Below, one piece after another: positions 27,934 through 38,080 of a stretch of DNA of 64,000 nucleotides. Below the pieces are notes generated by a model, which saw only the letters and a program-made list of their open reading frames with translations, searched no databases and was not told the DNA's origin. A program made the translations under genes and the position numbers. Within the stretch, counting starts at the first letter, position 1, and every line of letters starts with the position of its first letter. The DNA is from Mycobacterium lentiflavum (GTDB lineage: Bacteria; Actinomycetota; Actinomycetes; Mycobacteriales; Mycobacteriaceae), in NCBI RefSeq assembly GCF_022374895.2, contig NZ_CP092423.2, positions 1,860,001-1,924,000 on the forward strand, in the 5' to 3' direction.

Positions 27934-28467
27934 ATGGAGCTGCTCGTCGGGCGCGTCGTGAAAGCGCACGGCATCACCGGCGAGGTGGTGGTGGAAGTGC
28001 ACACCGACGACCCCGCCGATCGCTTCGCATCAGGTATGACCTTGCGCGCCAAGCCGTCTCGCGGCCGCGGCGAAGAACGCAGCTATGTGGTCGCCGGTGC
28101 GCGCGAACACGGCGGCCGGCTGCTGGTGCGGTTGGCCGGCGTCGACGATCGGGACGCCGCCGACGCGCTGCGCGGCAGCCTGTTCGTCGTGGACTCCGAC
28201 GACCTGCCGCCGATCGACGAGCCGGACACCTACTACGACCACCAGCTCGAGGGTCTGCGGGTGCGGACCACGGCGGGTCGCGATCTCGGTGTCGTCGCCG
28301 AGGTGCTGCACACCCCGGCCGGGGAGCTGCTGGCGGTGCACCGAAGTGAGGGCGACGAAACCCGGGAAGTACTGGTGCCGTTCGTGAATGCGATCGTCAC
28401 GTCGGTGTCGCTGTACGACCGGATGGTCGAAATCGATCCGCCCGAGGGTCTGCTGGATTTGGGGTAG
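27934..28467 (+). CDS. rimM: 16S rRNA processing protein RimM
   Basis: A 177-residue ribosome maturation factor that binds S19 and helps form the 30S head. The N-terminal RimM domain starts with [25 protein letters not shown]. The PRC-barrel half contains [13 protein letters not shown] and [15 protein letters not shown] 27934 is the only start that gives the family N-terminus. It is in the rpsP operon, three bases before trmD. Confidence 0.95.
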   Translation: MELLVGRVVKAHGITGEVVVEVHTDDPADRFASGMTLRAKPSRGRGEERSYVVAGAREHGGRLLVRLAGVDDRDAADALRGSLFVVDSDDLPPIDEPDTYYDHQLEGLRVRTTAGRDLGVVAEVLHTPAGELLAVHRSEGDETREVLVPFVNAIVTSVSLYDRMVEIDPPEGLLDLG

Positions 28468-28470
28468 CCG

Positions 28471-29169
28471 GTGCGCATAGACGTCGTGACGATTTTTCCG
28501 GCTTATCTGGACCCGCTGCGGCAATCGTTGCCCGGCAAGGCGATTGCGTCGGGCCTGGTCGACCTGCGGGTGCACGACCTGCGGGGGTGGACACACGACG
28601 TGCACCACTCGGTGGACGACTCGCCCTACGGCGGCGGGCCGGGAATGGTGATGAAGGCGCCGGTGTGGGGCGAGGCGCTGGATGAAATCTGTTCTGACGA
28701 AACTCTATTGGTCGTTCCCACGCCGGCCGGCGCGCTGTTCAAGCAAACCACCGCCCAGCGCTGGAGCGCCGAGCAACATCTGGTGTTCGCGTGCGGCCGT
28801 TACGAGGGCATCGACCACCGCGTCGTCGAGGACGCCGCGCGCCGGATGCGGGTCGAGGAAGTCTCGATCGGTGACTACGTGCTGCCGGGAGGTGAGTCGG
28901 CGGCCGTCGTGATGATCGAATCGGTGTTGCGGTTGCTGACCGGGGTACTGGGCAATCCCGCGTCCCATCGCGAGGATTCGCACTCCGACGTGCTGGGCGG
29001 CCGGTTGGAGGGGCCCAGCTACACGCGGCCGCCGAGCTGGCGGGGGCTCGACGTCCCCGACGTCCTGCTGTCCGGGGATCATGCGCGCATCGCGGCGTGG
29101 CGCCGGGAGGTTTCGCTGCGGCGTACGCGCGAGCGCCGTCCCGATCTCGGTCGGGGGGATTCGCCTTAG
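28471..29169 (+). CDS. trmD: tRNA (guanine-37-N1)-methyltransferase TrmD
   Basis: A 232-residue SPOUT enzyme that methylates G37 of tRNAs using S-adenosylmethionine and so prevents frameshifting. The [14 protein letters not shown] motif, [11 protein letters not shown], and the knotted [21 protein letters not shown] region are all present. The start is GTG 28471 ([16 protein letters not shown]). It ends the rpsP operon. Its stop overlaps the convergent lppW stop by four bases. Confidence 0.97.
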   Translation: MRIDVVTIFPAYLDPLRQSLPGKAIASGLVDLRVHDLRGWTHDVHHSVDDSPYGGGPGMVMKAPVWGEALDEICSDETLLVVPTPAGALFKQTTAQRWSAEQHLVFACGRYEGIDHRVVEDAARRMRVEEVSIGDYVLPGGESAAVVMIESVLRLLTGVLGNPASHREDSHSDVLGGRLEGPSYTRPPSWRGLDVPDVLLSGDHARIAAWRREVSLRRTRERRPDLGRGDSP

Positions 29170-30143
29170 AAGGGTGTCGGCCCGATCCGGCCGTTGGGGA
29201 ACATCGTCTTGACGGCCTGGGTGATCGTGTCGCGCGCCGTCGCGTCGTCGGAGGACTGCAGGGACTCGACCACCACGATGTAGCGGCGGTCCGCGCCCAC
29301 CACGCCGGTCGACAGATGCATCCACTCCGTGCCGATGCAGCACATCCAGCCCTGCTTGACGGCCACCGGCTCGGCGAACAGACCGTCGGGGATGCCGAAC
29401 CGCTGCGGGTACCCGTCGGCCCCGGTCGGGGTGGACTGAGCCAGGTCGTTGACGATGATCTTGGCCCGGTCCGCGGAGAGCCCGCCGGACCCGTCGAGCA
29501 GCTTCTCGTAGTAGTGGATCAGGTCGGTCAGCGAGCTTGTCGTGTTCCACCAGCGCCCGTCCGAGGGCGGAGCGGTCGACGACAGCCCGTAGCGGCCCGC
29601 CACCTGCGTGATGATGTTGTCGCCGCCACCCTGACCCCAGAATCTCTCGGCGGCGCCGTCGTCGGACGAGCGCAGCATCAGGTCGAGTGCCCGGCGGTCG
29701 TCGGGGGACAGGGTGGTCTTGCCCTGGGCTTCGGCCAGCAGCAGGTCGTCGGCGATGAACAGCTTGGCCACCGACGCCGTACCGATGATCTGGCTGTTGC
29801 CGTTGGAGATCAGCTCATGGGTCTTGCGGTCCAGGATGCCCACCGAAAGGGTGGCCCCGCTGGTGGCGGCCTGGTCGGTGGCCTGCTGCATGCGAGCCTG
29901 CAACCCGTCCAATCCGGCGCTGGGCAGTGCGTCCAGGGTCTTGGGCGGCGCCGCCGGCAACCCGGGTGCGTCGATGGTGTCCAGCAGCAGCTGAATGAGT
30001 TGCGGTTGGTGATCGGACGCGGCGGTGTTGTTGCTTGACGCCTTTACCTGGGCTTTTGCCGCGAGTCGTGCCTCGTCACACCCGGCCAGCACCAACGTCA
30101 CCGCCGCGACGGCGGCGAGTGCGGTGCGCGGGCGTACACGCAT
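29166..30143 (-). CDS. lppW: Lipoprotein LppW, beta-lactamase-like
   Basis: A 325-residue exported lipoprotein. The signal peptide ends in the lipobox VLAGC, with Cys 22 as the lipid anchor. The C-terminal two thirds resemble the serine beta-lactamase fold: SVAK (Ser 124, Lys 127) matches the SxxK motif, and VKQGW is in the place of the KTG-like strand. Activity on beta-lactams is not implied, because the SDN-like and KTG elements deviate. ATG 30143 is chosen for the lipobox spacing and for GGGAGAA upstream. It is the counterpart of Rv2905. Confidence 0.85.
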   Translation of the reverse strand: MRVRPRTALAAVAAVTLVLAGCDEARLAAKAQVKASSNNTAASDHQPQLIQLLLDTIDAPGLPAAPPKTLDALPSAGLDGLQARMQQATDQAATSGATLSVGILDRKTHELISNGNSQIIGTASVAKLFIADDLLLAEAQGKTTLSPDDRRALDLMLRSSDDGAAERFWGQGGGDNIITQVAGRYGLSSTAPPSDGRWWNTTSSLTDLIHYYEKLLDGSGGLSADRAKIIVNDLAQSTPTGADGYPQRFGIPDGLFAEPVAVKQGWMCCIGTEWMHLSTGVVGADRRYIVVVESLQSSDDATARDTITQAVKTMFPNGRIGPTPF

Positions 30144-30332
30144 CTGTTCTTCTCCCAAGTCCTCTGACGTAAATCTGTGTGGGCGGCCCTACCGCAATCT
30201 GCCCGGGCGTCTTTGAGTTCGGGTAGTGACTAGCGCGTGTTGACCCCCGTCATATGTACCATTCACCGGCGCGTTAGGCGCGGCATGAATCGCAGCGTTT
30301 ACATGTGATTTTCAATGCACGCGGGGTGTCTG

Positions 30333-30340
30333 GCACAATT
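30333..30340 (+). promoter_or_regulatory. Likely rplS -10 (GGCACAAT) in a 340-base gap
   Basis: The gap 30144-30483 between the divergent lppW and rplS genes holds no open gene. CACAAT (30335-30340) has TTCAAT 17 bases upstream as a weak -35 and leaves a leader of about 135 bases. The same GGCACAAT precedes rpsP and dxr. An AT-richer patch around 30240-30330 probably holds promoters for both directions. Nothing else is evident. Confidence 0.45.
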
Positions 30341-30483
30341 GACCAGTTGTCTCCAGCGGCACCCGGCCGGCCGGGCCGCTTTCCGCCCGCTGCGAGATAC
30401 GACCCAAAGCCCGAATCGGCTTCACGACCACCCCTGCGTGCGGGCAGTTTCCGCACGCCGCGACCTCAAGGAAGTGTCTCCAC

Positions 30484-30825
30484 ATGAACAGGCTGGACTT
30501 CGTCGATCAGGCGTCGCTGCGCGACGACATCCCGGCCTTCAGTCCGGGCGACACCATCAACGTGCACGTCAAGGTCATCGAGGGCGCCAAGGAGCGTATC
30601 CAGGTGTTCAAGGGCGTGGTGCTCCGCCGGCAGGGCGGTGGCATCCGCGAGACGTTCACCGTGCGCAAGGAGAGCTACGGCGTCGGCGTCGAGCGGACCT
30701 TCCCGGTCCACTCGCCGAACATCGACCACATCGAGGTGGCCACCCGTGGTGACGTCCGCCGCGCGAAGCTCTACTACCTGCGCGAACTCCGCGGCAAGAA
30801 GGCCAAGATCAAGGAAAAGCGCTGA
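30484..30825 (+). CDS. rplS: 50S ribosomal protein L19
   Basis: A 113-residue ribosomal protein at the 30S-50S interface. It has the L19 signature FQGVV-like [22 protein letters not shown] and the [17 protein letters not shown] strand, and a basic tail. ATG 30484 is nine bases after AAGGAAG. It heads the run rplS, lepB, rnhB and the DUF2469 gene. Confidence 0.97.
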   Translation: MNRLDFVDQASLRDDIPAFSPGDTINVHVKVIEGAKERIQVFKGVVLRRQGGGIRETFTVRKESYGVGVERTFPVHSPNIDHIEVATRGDVRRAKLYYLRELRGKKAKIKEKR

Positions 30826-30915
30826 CCGCGCGCGTCTCGGCGATCGCAGCGGCACGCTCGTTCGGTTTCGAAGACGCTTTACAGTCACCCCCACCGCGCT
30901 GGCTACTCTGATCTC

Positions 30916-31812
30916 GTGACGGATTCCACGGACTCGCCCGAACCCCAGTCCGAGCCTGTTCGGTCGGAGCCGAAGGTCTCCACTCGCGTCCCAGACGCGG
31001 TCCCCCACGACGCGGCCGAGCCCACCGTCGTGCCCGAACCGGATGCGGAGTCGCGGGACTCAGACGAGCCGGAACCCAAGAAGAAGTCCGCGTTGCGCGA
31101 GCTGACGATCCTGGCGGTTACCGCGATCGTCCTCTACTACGTCATGTTGACGTTCGTGGCGCGCCCGTACCTGATCCCGTCCGAGTCCATGGAGCCCACG
31201 CTGCACGGCTGCTCGGGTTGTGTCGGCGACCGGATCATGGTCGACAAGCTCAGTTACCGCTTCGGTTCGCCGCATCCCGGCGACGTGATCGTCTTCAAGG
31301 GTCCACCGAACTGGAACACCGGATACAAGTCGATCCGGTCTCCCAACCCCGCGCTGCGCTGGCTGCAGAACACGTTGTCGTTCATCGGTTTTGTGCCCCC
31401 GGACGAGAACGATCTGGTGAAGCGGGTGATTGCGGTGGGCGGGCAGACCGTGCAGTGCCGGGCCGATACCGGGCTGACGGTCGACGGCAAGCCGCTCAAG
31501 GAGCCGTACCTCAAGCCGGCCACGATGATGGCCGACCCGTCGGTATACCCGTGCCTGGGCAGCGAATTCGGCCCGGTCACCGTCCCGGACGGACGGTTGT
31601 GGGTGATGGGTGACAACCGCACCCACTCGGCGGATTCGCGCGCCCACTGCACCAGCACTCCGACCGACGCGCTCAAAGGCATTCTGTGCACCGGGGATCC
31701 GATGTCGGGGACGGTGCCGGTGGCCAACGTCATCGGCAAGGCCAGGTTCATCGTCTGGCCGCCGACGCGATGGGGTGGCGTGGGATCGGTGAACCCGCAA
31801 CAAGGCCAGTAG
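30916..31812 (+). CDS. lepB: Signal peptidase I
   Basis: A 298-residue membrane protease that removes signal peptides outside the membrane. A long acidic Pro-rich N-terminal tail (1-60) precedes one transmembrane segment (about 61-84). The catalytic Ser 91 is in IPSESMEPT, and Lys 169 is in [10 protein letters not shown]. Box E is [14 protein letters not shown]. The start is GTG 30916. It probably processes the many exported proteins of this window, except the lipoproteins. Confidence 0.96.
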   Translation: MTDSTDSPEPQSEPVRSEPKVSTRVPDAVPHDAAEPTVVPEPDAESRDSDEPEPKKKSALRELTILAVTAIVLYYVMLTFVARPYLIPSESMEPTLHGCSGCVGDRIMVDKLSYRFGSPHPGDVIVFKGPPNWNTGYKSIRSPNPALRWLQNTLSFIGFVPPDENDLVKRVIAVGGQTVQCRADTGLTVDGKPLKEPYLKPATMMADPSVYPCLGSEFGPVTVPDGRLWVMGDNRTHSADSRAHCTSTPTDALKGILCTGDPMSGTVPVANVIGKARFIVWPPTRWGGVGSVNPQQGQ

Positions 31813-31825
31813 TCACGGCTCGGAT

Positions 31826-32557
31826 ATGACCCTGACGTGGCCGCCGCGGACGGTGATTCGCAAATCGACGGGTCTTCGCACCCTGGAATCCGCGCTGCAT
31901 CGCAGCGGCCTCGGGCCGGTGGCCGGAGTGGACGAGGTCGGCCGCGGCGCGTGCGCGGGCCCACTGGTGGTGGCGGCCTGCGTATTGGGGCCCAATCGTC
32001 TGGAAAGCCTTGCTGCACTTGATGATTCGAAGAAGCTCACCGAGAAGATGCGGGAGAGGTTGTTCCCGCTGATCTGCCGCTACGCGGTGGCCTATCACGT
32101 GGTGTTCATCCCGTCGGTCGAAGTCGACCGGCGTGGGGTGCACGTCGCCAACATCGAAGGCATGCGGCGCGCGGTCGCCGGCCTGTCGGTGCGCCCCGGC
32201 TATGTGCTCAGCGACGGCTTTCGCGTGCCCGGGCTGCCGATGCCGTCGTTGCCGGTAATCGGTGGGGACGCGGCCGCGGCCTGCATCGCCGCCGCCAGCG
32301 TGCTGGCCAAGGTCAGCCGCGACCGGCTGATGGTCGCGATGGACGTCGATCACCCCGGCTACGGCTTCGCCGACCACAAGGGCTACAGCACGCCCGCGCA
32401 CAGCGCGGCGCTGACCCGGCTGGGGCCCTGCGCCGAGCACCGCTATTCGTTCATCAACGTGCGTCGGGTGGCCTCGCCAACCGGGGACGGCTCCCGCACG
32501 CGGGTGGTGGCCGAATGCAAACCGGACCCTCCGGGCGAGCGTGGCGAACGCCCGTGA
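31826..32557 (+). CDS. rnhB: Ribonuclease HII
   Basis: A 243-residue enzyme that cuts RNA-DNA hybrids and misincorporated ribonucleotides. The first two acidic ligands are in [13 protein letters not shown] (Asp 36, Glu 37). LDDSKKL is the second conserved block, and [14 protein letters not shown] lies near the end. It starts 13 bases after lepB. Its length is a little below what I recall for the M. tuberculosis protein. Confidence 0.95.
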   Translation: MTLTWPPRTVIRKSTGLRTLESALHRSGLGPVAGVDEVGRGACAGPLVVAACVLGPNRLESLAALDDSKKLTEKMRERLFPLICRYAVAYHVVFIPSVEVDRRGVHVANIEGMRRAVAGLSVRPGYVLSDGFRVPGLPMPSLPVIGGDAAAACIAAASVLAKVSRDRLMVAMDVDHPGYGFADHKGYSTPAHSAALTRLGPCAEHRYSFINVRRVASPTGDGSRTRVVAECKPDPPGERGERP

Positions 32558-32647
32558 GGAAAGATGGATGCAGACTTCTCACCCGGCGACCGAGCCGTCG
32601 CGAACCGGAAGTCAGGAAAACAGGCAGGGAAAAGGACGTCTGAGCAG

Positions 32648-32953
32648 ATGAGTGCCGAGGATCTCGAAAAGTACGAAACCGAGATGGAGCTCTCGCTCTA
32701 CCGCGAATACAAGGACATCGTCGGCCAGTTCAGCTACGTGGTGGAAACCGAACGGCGCTTCTACCTGGCCAACAGCGTCGAGATGGTGCCCCGAAACGCC
32801 GACGGCGAGGTCTACTTCGAGCTACGGCTGTCCGACGCCTGGGTCTGGGACATGTACCGCCCCGCCCGGTTCGTCAAACAGGTGCGGGTGGTGACCTTCA
32901 AGGACGTCAACATCGAAGAAGTCGAAAAGCCCGAGCTGCGGCTCCCCGAATAG
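32648..32953 (+). CDS. DUF2469 family protein
   Basis: A 101-residue highly conserved actinobacterial protein, the counterpart of Rv2901c. The sequence SAEDLEKYETEMELSLYREYKDIVGQFSYVVETERRFYLANSVE is nearly identical to the M. tuberculosis form I remember, which fixes ATG 32648 over the in-frame ATG 32564. No catalytic motif is evident and the function is unknown. It always follows rnhB. Its stop directly abuts the stop of the convergent GAF-ANTAR gene. Confidence 0.9.
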   Translation: MSAEDLEKYETEMELSLYREYKDIVGQFSYVVETERRFYLANSVEMVPRNADGEVYFELRLSDAWVWDMYRPARFVKQVRVVTFKDVNIEEVEKPELRLPE

Positions 32954-33727
32954 CTATTTGCCGGACGGCAACTCTTGCTCGCCGATCGACGGCAGGCCGC
33001 CGCGGCGCTCGATGACCTCGCGTGCGACGTCGGCCAACTTGATGTTCAGCGCCTGCGAATGCCGGCGCAGCAGGTCGAACGCCTCGTCCTCGGTCAGGTC
33101 GTGCAGCAGCATCAGCATGCCGACGGCCTTGCCGATTTCGCGGTTGCTGAGCAGTCCCCGTCGCAGGCTGGCGGCGTCTTCCCCCTTGCCCACCGCGTTG
33201 ATGGCCACGCTGGCGAACGATGCCAGCACCGCCGCGCGTCCGGCCGACTCGGCGTCGAACATGTTGGGGGTGTCGCTGAACAGGTTGAGCGCGGCTCCCT
33301 TGCGCTTGTTGACCAGGATCCGAAACCCCATGGCGCCGCGGACCGGGGTCTCCGCGAGAAGCCTGGCCGCCAGCTTGGGCCAATGCGTCGGCGTGGTCAG
33401 GTCGGTGTCGATCTGGGGAGTCTCCTCCTCGATCGCGTCCAGACAAGGGCCGTCGCCGGCTTCCAGCTCCATCTGGTCGATTTTCTGGGCGAGCGCGTCG
33501 CTCGCGCCGACGGTGACATAACGATCGTTGTCGAGCATCAACAGGCTGGCGTGGTCGCAGCCGCGGATGGCCAGCGTCGCTGCGATGCAGATGGCAGCGT
33601 ACATCTCCTTGGCGTCCGAGCCCTGATAGATGATTTCGGCGAGCGCGGCGAACACCGTCGCGGGATCGGTTTCCTCCCCGCCCGACCCGCCCGACATCGA
33701 CGCGTCGGCTAGTGCTTCATCTACCAT
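32954..33727 (-). CDS. GAF-ANTAR RNA-binding regulator
   Basis: A 257-residue cytosolic protein. A GAF sensor domain spans about residues 30-170 ([23 protein letters not shown] is the typical ANTAR-linked GAF motif). The C-terminal ANTAR domain (about 190-245) has [49 protein letters not shown] proteins stop transcription termination by binding paired RNA hairpins. The GAF ligand is unknown. ATG 33727 is preferred over GTG 33739. In H37Rv as I recall it, fdhF occupies this place, so this is a local replacement. Confidence 0.9.
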   Translation of the reverse strand: MVDEALADASMSGGSGGEETDPATVFAALAEIIYQGSDAKEMYAAICIAATLAIRGCDHASLLMLDNDRYVTVGASDALAQKIDQMELEAGDGPCLDAIEEETPQIDTDLTTPTHWPKLAARLLAETPVRGAMGFRILVNKRKGAALNLFSDTPNMFDAESAGRAAVLASFASVAINAVGKGEDAASLRRGLLSNREIGKAVGMLMLLHDLTEDEAFDLLRRHSQALNIKLADVAREVIERRGGLPSIGEQELPSGK

Positions 33728-33962
33728 GTCGTGCTCCACTTCCGGCGCTGGTCTGACCCGCGTTCGGACCGCAATGTATCGGCCAACAACGCAAGTTCTA
33801 CCCCTGTCGCCCCGTGCTCATCCAGCGGTAACCGCTGAGCCACCGTCGACAGTAAAGCAATCGCCCCCGGTCGGCGTCGAAATTGGCCTTCCGGGCGTCC
33901 GGCGGCGGGCCAATGTAGTTTGGCTTGATGAGGTTTCAGCGCTCGGCGGCGGTTTCCATCTC

Positions 33963-34784
33963 GTGGCCAATGTAACCGCCCGCCGGCGCGCCACGCACGT
34001 CAACGCAGGTCAGGCCGTCGTCCGGCCCGAAACCCTGGCCGTGGAGGAGCCGCTGGAGATCCGCGTCAACGGCACACCGGTCACCGTGACGATGCGGACG
34101 CCGGGTTCGGATATCGAACTTGCGCAAGGCTTTCTGCTCACCGAAGGTGTGATCGTTCGCCGCGACGACGTGCAGACCATCCGCTACTGCGCCGGTCGCG
34201 GTGCGGACGGCGCCAACACGTACAACGTGCTCGACGTGACGCTGGCCCCCGGGGTGAGTCCGCCCGATCTCGACGTGACCCGCAACTTCTATACCACCTC
34301 GTCGTGCGGGGTTTGTGGCAAGGCGTCACTGGACGCGGTCCGGGTGACCAGCCGCTTTACCCCCGGCGCGGACCCCGCTCCGGTCGCCCCGGCCACGCTC
34401 AAGGCGATGCCCGGCCAACTGCGCAGTGCGCAAAAGGTTTTCGACAGCACCGGTGGACTGCACGCTGCGGCGCTGTTCGACACCAACGGCACGATGCTGG
34501 TGGTCCGCGAGGACATCGGCAGGCACAACGCCGTCGACAAGGCGCTCGGCTGGGCGCTGGAACACGAGCGGATACCGCTGGTCGGTTCGGTGCTGTTGGT
34601 CAGCGGGCGGGCGTCGTTCGAGATCACGCAGAAGGCGGTGCTGGCCGGGATTCCCGTGCTGGCCGCGGTGTCGGCGCCGTCGTCACTGGCGGTCTCCCTG
34701 GCCGAGGAGTCCGGGGTCACGCTGATCGCGTTCCTGCGGGCGGATTCGATGAACGTCTACACCCGCGCGGACCGCATCAGCTAG
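33963..34784 (+). CDS. fdhD: Formate dehydrogenase accessory sulfurtransferase FdhD
   Basis: A 273-residue protein that hands sulfur to the molybdenum cofactor of formate dehydrogenases. It shows the family motifs [30 protein letters not shown], the sulfur-carrying [10 protein letters not shown] and GGLHAAALF, then [14 protein letters not shown] 33963 gives a length close to the roughly 276 residues I recall for M. tuberculosis. The frame is open further upstream but lacks family sequence there. The fdhF enzyme gene is not beside it, so its client lies elsewhere or is absent. Confidence 0.88.
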   Translation: MANVTARRRATHVNAGQAVVRPETLAVEEPLEIRVNGTPVTVTMRTPGSDIELAQGFLLTEGVIVRRDDVQTIRYCAGRGADGANTYNVLDVTLAPGVSPPDLDVTRNFYTTSSCGVCGKASLDAVRVTSRFTPGADPAPVAPATLKAMPGQLRSAQKVFDSTGGLHAAALFDTNGTMLVVREDIGRHNAVDKALGWALEHERIPLVGSVLLVSGRASFEITQKAVLAGIPVLAAVSAPSSLAVSLAEESGVTLIAFLRADSMNVYTRADRIS

Positions 34785-34810
34785 CCGATTCAGCTGCGAG
34801 ACAAACCGAT

Positions 34811-34861
34811 TCCATCCGCGGTTGTGGATGGACAGCCCACTGGGGATAACCGGCCGTTATC
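34811..34861 (+). other. Two adjacent hairpins between fdhD and yraN
   Basis: TCCATCC/GGATGGA pairs around an 8-base loop (34811-34832), and GATAAC/GTTATC pairs around five bases (34845-34861). They could form a weak double terminator after fdhD or structure in the leader of the yraN-comM-dprA group. No T tract follows. Confidence 0.35.
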
Positions 34862-34919
34862 GCGGTCCGCGGCGTCCGTCGCGGCATGCCATGTCGGGCC
34901 CGTCGGGCAGGTTGGCCAC

Positions 34920-35315
34920 ATGACGACCGCAAAGGCCTCCGAGGCCGAAAAGACGATGACCCGCATTGAGCTGGGAGCGATGGGTGAGGCTCTCGCCGTG
35001 GCATACCTGACGCGGATGGGGTTGCGCGTGGTGGACCGCAATTGGCGCTCCCGCTACGGCGAACTCGACGTGATCGCCGCCGACGACGCCACCCGCACGG
35101 TTGTGTTCGTCGAGGTCAAGACCCGTACCGGCGACGGGTATGGGGGTTTGGCACACGCGGTCACACCCCGCAAGGTCCGGCGGCTGCGCCGGCTGGCGGG
35201 GCTCTGGCTGAGCGCTCAGGACGGGCGCTGGGCGGCGGTCCGCATCGATGTGATCGGGGTCCGGGTCGGCCGGCGGCGCGCACCGGAGATCTCGCATCTG
35301 CAGGGAATCGGCTGA
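34920..35315 (+). CDS. UPF0102 (YraN) endonuclease-like protein
   Basis: A 131-residue protein with the restriction-endonuclease-like fold. It has GAMGEALAVAYL, RNWRSRYGELDVIA and VFVEVKTRTGDGYG; the acidic residue in GELDVIA and the ExK in VEVKT form a PD-(D/E)xK-type site. It is the counterpart of Rv2898c; the cellular role is unsettled. ATG 34920 matches the family start. The stop TGA overlaps the comM start by one base, so it is coupled to comM. Confidence 0.88.
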   Translation: MTTAKASEAEKTMTRIELGAMGEALAVAYLTRMGLRVVDRNWRSRYGELDVIAADDATRTVVFVEVKTRTGDGYGGLAHAVTPRKVRRLRRLAGLWLSAQDGRWAAVRIDVIGVRVGRRRAPEISHLQGIG

Positions 35316-36826
35316 TGGCGCTGGGACGTGCGTTCTCGGTCGCAGTGCGCGGACTCGACGGTCACATCGTCGAGATCGAGGCCGACATCACCTCGGGCCT
35401 GCCCGGCGTCCACCTCGTCGGCCTGCCCGACGCCGCGCTGCAGGAGTCGCGGGACCGGGTGCGCGCGGCCGTCACCAACTGCGGAAACAGCTGGCCGGCG
35501 GCCAGACTCACGCTCGCGCTGTCCCCGGCGACGCTGCCGAAAATGGGATCGGTTTACGACATCGCCCTCGCGGCGGCGGTGCTGTCGGCTCAGCGAAAAA
35601 ACCCATGGGAACGGCTGGAGAAGACGGTGCTGTTGGGCGAGCTGTCGCTGGACGGCCGCATCCGGCCGGTGCGCGGGGTGCTGCCCGCGGTGCTGGCCGC
35701 CAAACGTGACGGGTGGCCCACGGTCGTTGTCCCGGTGGACAACCTGGCCGAGGCCAGCCTGGTCGACGGCATCGATGTCTGGGGTGCTCGCACGCTGGGG
35801 CAGCTGCAGAGCTGGCTCGGTGGGTCGGCCCGGTTGGCCGAGCGGATCAACGCGACGGCCACCGGCCCGGAGCCGGCCGGGGATCTGGCCGACGTGGTGG
35901 GACAGGCGCAGGCACGTTTCGCGGTCGAGGTGGCCGCCGCGGGCGCACATCACCTGATGCTGACCGGGCCGCCCGGTGTCGGCAAAACAATGCTGGCGCA
36001 ACGCCTTCCGGGATTGCTGCCCAGCCTCACCGACAGTGAGGCCCTGGAGGTCACCGCGATTCACTCGGTGGCCGGGTTGTTGTCCGGGGACACGCCGCTG
36101 ATCACCCAGCCGCCGTTCGTGGCGCCCCACCACAGTTCCAGCGTCGCCGCACTCGTCGGCGGAGGCTCGGGGATGGCCCGCCCGGGGGCCGTCAGCCGGG
36201 CGCACCGCGGTGTGCTGTTTCTCGACGAATGCGCCGAGATCAGCGTCAGCGCGCTGGAGGCATTGCGAACACCGTTGGAGGACGGCCTCATTCGTCTGGC
36301 ACGTCGCGACGGGGTGGCGTGCTACCCGGCCCGGTTTCAGTTGGTGTTGGCCGCCAACCTGTGTCCGTGCGCGCCGGCCGATCCGCAGGATTGCATCTGC
36401 CCGGCCGCGACGAAACGCCGCTATCTGGGCAAGCTTTCGGGCCCCTTGCTTGATCGGGTGGACCTGCGGGTGCAGATGCATCCGGTGCGGGCCGGGGCGT
36501 TCGCCACCGTCGAGGGTGAATCCTCCGCGCGGGTGCGTGATCGGGTGGCGCGCGCCCGCGACACGGCCGCCGCGCGCTGGCGCCCGCACGGTTTCAGCAC
36601 CAATGCCGAAGTGAGCGGAACGCTGTTGCGGCGAAAGTTTCGGCCCAGCAGTCAGGCCATGGATCCGCTGCGCCGGGCGGTGGAGCGTGGGCTGCTGAGC
36701 ATCCGCGGGCTCGATCGCACCTTGCGCGTCGCGTGGAGCCTGGCCGACTTGGCCGGCCGGACCTCGCCCGGGCTGGACGAGGTGGCCGCCGCGCTGAGCT
36801 TCCGGCAGCTGGGACAACAACGATGA
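35315..36826 (+). CDS. comM: Magnesium-chelatase-like AAA+ protein (ComM/YifB)
   Basis: A 503-residue AAA+ ATPase of the YifB/ComM family. An N-terminal Lon-like domain (GLPGVHLVGLPDAALQESRDRV) is followed by the AAA+ core with GPPGVGKT at about 218-225 and Walker B LFLDECAEI. A Cys cluster (CPCAPADPQDCICP) and a C-terminal helical part follow. In other bacteria ComM drives branch migration during DNA uptake. It is tightly coupled to yraN and dprA (the dprA ATG overlaps its stop), which supports a role in DNA processing. Confidence 0.92.
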   Translation: MALGRAFSVAVRGLDGHIVEIEADITSGLPGVHLVGLPDAALQESRDRVRAAVTNCGNSWPAARLTLALSPATLPKMGSVYDIALAAAVLSAQRKNPWERLEKTVLLGELSLDGRIRPVRGVLPAVLAAKRDGWPTVVVPVDNLAEASLVDGIDVWGARTLGQLQSWLGGSARLAERINATATGPEPAGDLADVVGQAQARFAVEVAAAGAHHLMLTGPPGVGKTMLAQRLPGLLPSLTDSEALEVTAIHSVAGLLSGDTPLITQPPFVAPHHSSSVAALVGGGSGMARPGAVSRAHRGVLFLDECAEISVSALEALRTPLEDGLIRLARRDGVACYPARFQLVLAANLCPCAPADPQDCICPAATKRRYLGKLSGPLLDRVDLRVQMHPVRAGAFATVEGESSARVRDRVARARDTAAARWRPHGFSTNAEVSGTLLRRKFRPSSQAMDPLRRAVERGLLSIRGLDRTLRVAWSLADLAGRTSPGLDEVAAALSFRQLGQQR

Positions 36827-37977
36827 CCGCGGTGTCCGACGATCCCAGCTGGCCGGCCTGGGCGTACCTGTCGCGGGTGGCCGAGCCGCCATGCCCGGAA
36901 CTCGCCGCCCTGGTGCGATGCGTTGGCCCGGTCGAGGCGGCCGACCGCATCCGGCGCGGGCTGGTCAGCGAGGAGCTGGCGCGGCACACCGCGGCCAGGC
37001 GGGAAATAGACCGGGCCGCAGCTGATCTCGAGTTGCTCGTCCGCCGCGGCGGCCGATTGATCACGCCCGGCTGCCCGGAGTGGCCGCTGCTCGCATTCTC
37101 GGCTTTCGGCGGCGCCGGATCGAAACCTCGCGGTGGCCCGCCGCTGGTGTTGTGGGCGTTGGGTCCGGTGCGTCTGGACGAGATCGCCCCACGCGCGGCC
37201 GCGGTGGTGGGCACCCGTGCGGCCACCGCCTACGGCGAACAGGTGACCGCCGATCTGGCGGCGGGACTGGCCGAGCGGGATGTCGCGGTGGTCTCGGGCG
37301 GCGCCTACGGCATCGACGGTGCGGCCCATCGCGCGGCGCTGGCCAGCGACGGAATCACCGTGGCGGCGCTGGCGGGGGGCATCGACATCCCTTATCCGGC
37401 CGGGCATTCGGCGTTGCTGCATCGCATCGCCGGGCATGGACTGCTGTTCAGCGAATACCCGCCCGGCCTGCGCCCCGCCCGGCATCGGTTCCTGACCCGC
37501 AATCGTCTGGTCGCCGCAGTCGCGGGGGCCGTCGTGGTGGTGGAGGCGGGTCTGCGGAGCGGCGCCGCGAACACCGCCGCCTGGGCGCGGGCGTTGGGCC
37601 GGGTGGTGGCCGCGGTGCCCGGACCGGTCACCTCGTCGGCGTCGGCGGGGTGTCACGAGCTGCTGCGCGGCGGGGCAGAGCTGGTCACTCGGGCCGACGA
37701 CATCGTCGAATTCGTCGGCCGCATCGGCGAATTTGCCGCCGAAGAGCCCCGGCCCGCGACGGCGTTGGACGGGCTGGGCGAGGCCGACCGCCGGGTGTAC
37801 GAGGCGCTGCCCGGGCGAGGTGCGGCGACGGTCGACGAGATCGCCGTGTCCTGCGGGCTGATGCCCGAACAGGTGCTGGGACCGCTCGCGATCCTCGAGG
37901 TGGCCGGGCTGGCCGAGCGTGACTGCGGACAATGGCGAATCGTTCGCACCCGCGCCCGAGCCGGGAGGTGCGGATGA
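36823..37977 (+). CDS. dprA: DNA processing protein DprA
   Basis: A 384-residue protein that binds single-stranded DNA and loads RecA in transformable bacteria. The Rossmann-like DprA domain contains AAVVGTRAATAYGEQVTADLA, VSGGAYGIDGAAHRAAL, GGIDIPYPAGH and LFSEYPPG. A C-terminal winged-helix-like segment (about 310-384) follows. The start ATG overlaps the comM stop. No competence pilus genes are nearby, so its purpose in mycobacteria remains open. Confidence 0.94.
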   Translation: MTAVSDDPSWPAWAYLSRVAEPPCPELAALVRCVGPVEAADRIRRGLVSEELARHTAARREIDRAAADLELLVRRGGRLITPGCPEWPLLAFSAFGGAGSKPRGGPPLVLWALGPVRLDEIAPRAAAVVGTRAATAYGEQVTADLAAGLAERDVAVVSGGAYGIDGAAHRAALASDGITVAALAGGIDIPYPAGHSALLHRIAGHGLLFSEYPPGLRPARHRFLTRNRLVAAVAGAVVVVEAGLRSGAANTAAWARALGRVVAAVPGPVTSSASAGCHELLRGGAELVTRADDIVEFVGRIGEFAAEEPRPATALDGLGEADRRVYEALPGRGAATVDEIAVSCGLMPEQVLGPLAILEVAGLAERDCGQWRIVRTRARAGRCG

Positions 37978-38035
37978 GGTCTAGGTATAACGGCGCATTT
38001 GCGCACCGCGGTGGCGGCCGACCTGCGGCGATGGC

Positions 38036-38052
38036 CCGACTCGTATAGTCGG
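38036..38052 (+). promoter_or_regulatory. viuB promoter -10 within a palindrome
   Basis: TATAGT (38044-38049) is a near-consensus -10. It lies in CCGACT-CGTAT-AGTCGG, a 17-base palindrome with perfect 6-bp arms. A start near 38056 gives a 25-base leader with AGGAGG at 38071. The palindrome is not an IdeR box. Some repressor may bind it. Confidence 0.45.
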
Positions 38053-38080
38053 CTGGGGCCGGGTCTGAACAGGAGGACAC

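Noticed and set aside
30159..30483. Possible small RNA or extra gene in the lppW-rplS gap
   Set aside because: No convincing promoter-terminator pair or conserved hairpin was found. The gap is explained by two divergent promoters and a leader.
32564..32647. Longer start for the DUF2469 protein
   Set aside because: The family sequence begins exactly at MSAEDLEKYE (ATG 32648).
33630..33962. Upstream extension of fdhD
   Set aside because: It overlaps the divergent ANTAR gene and the control region and has no FdhD-like sequence.
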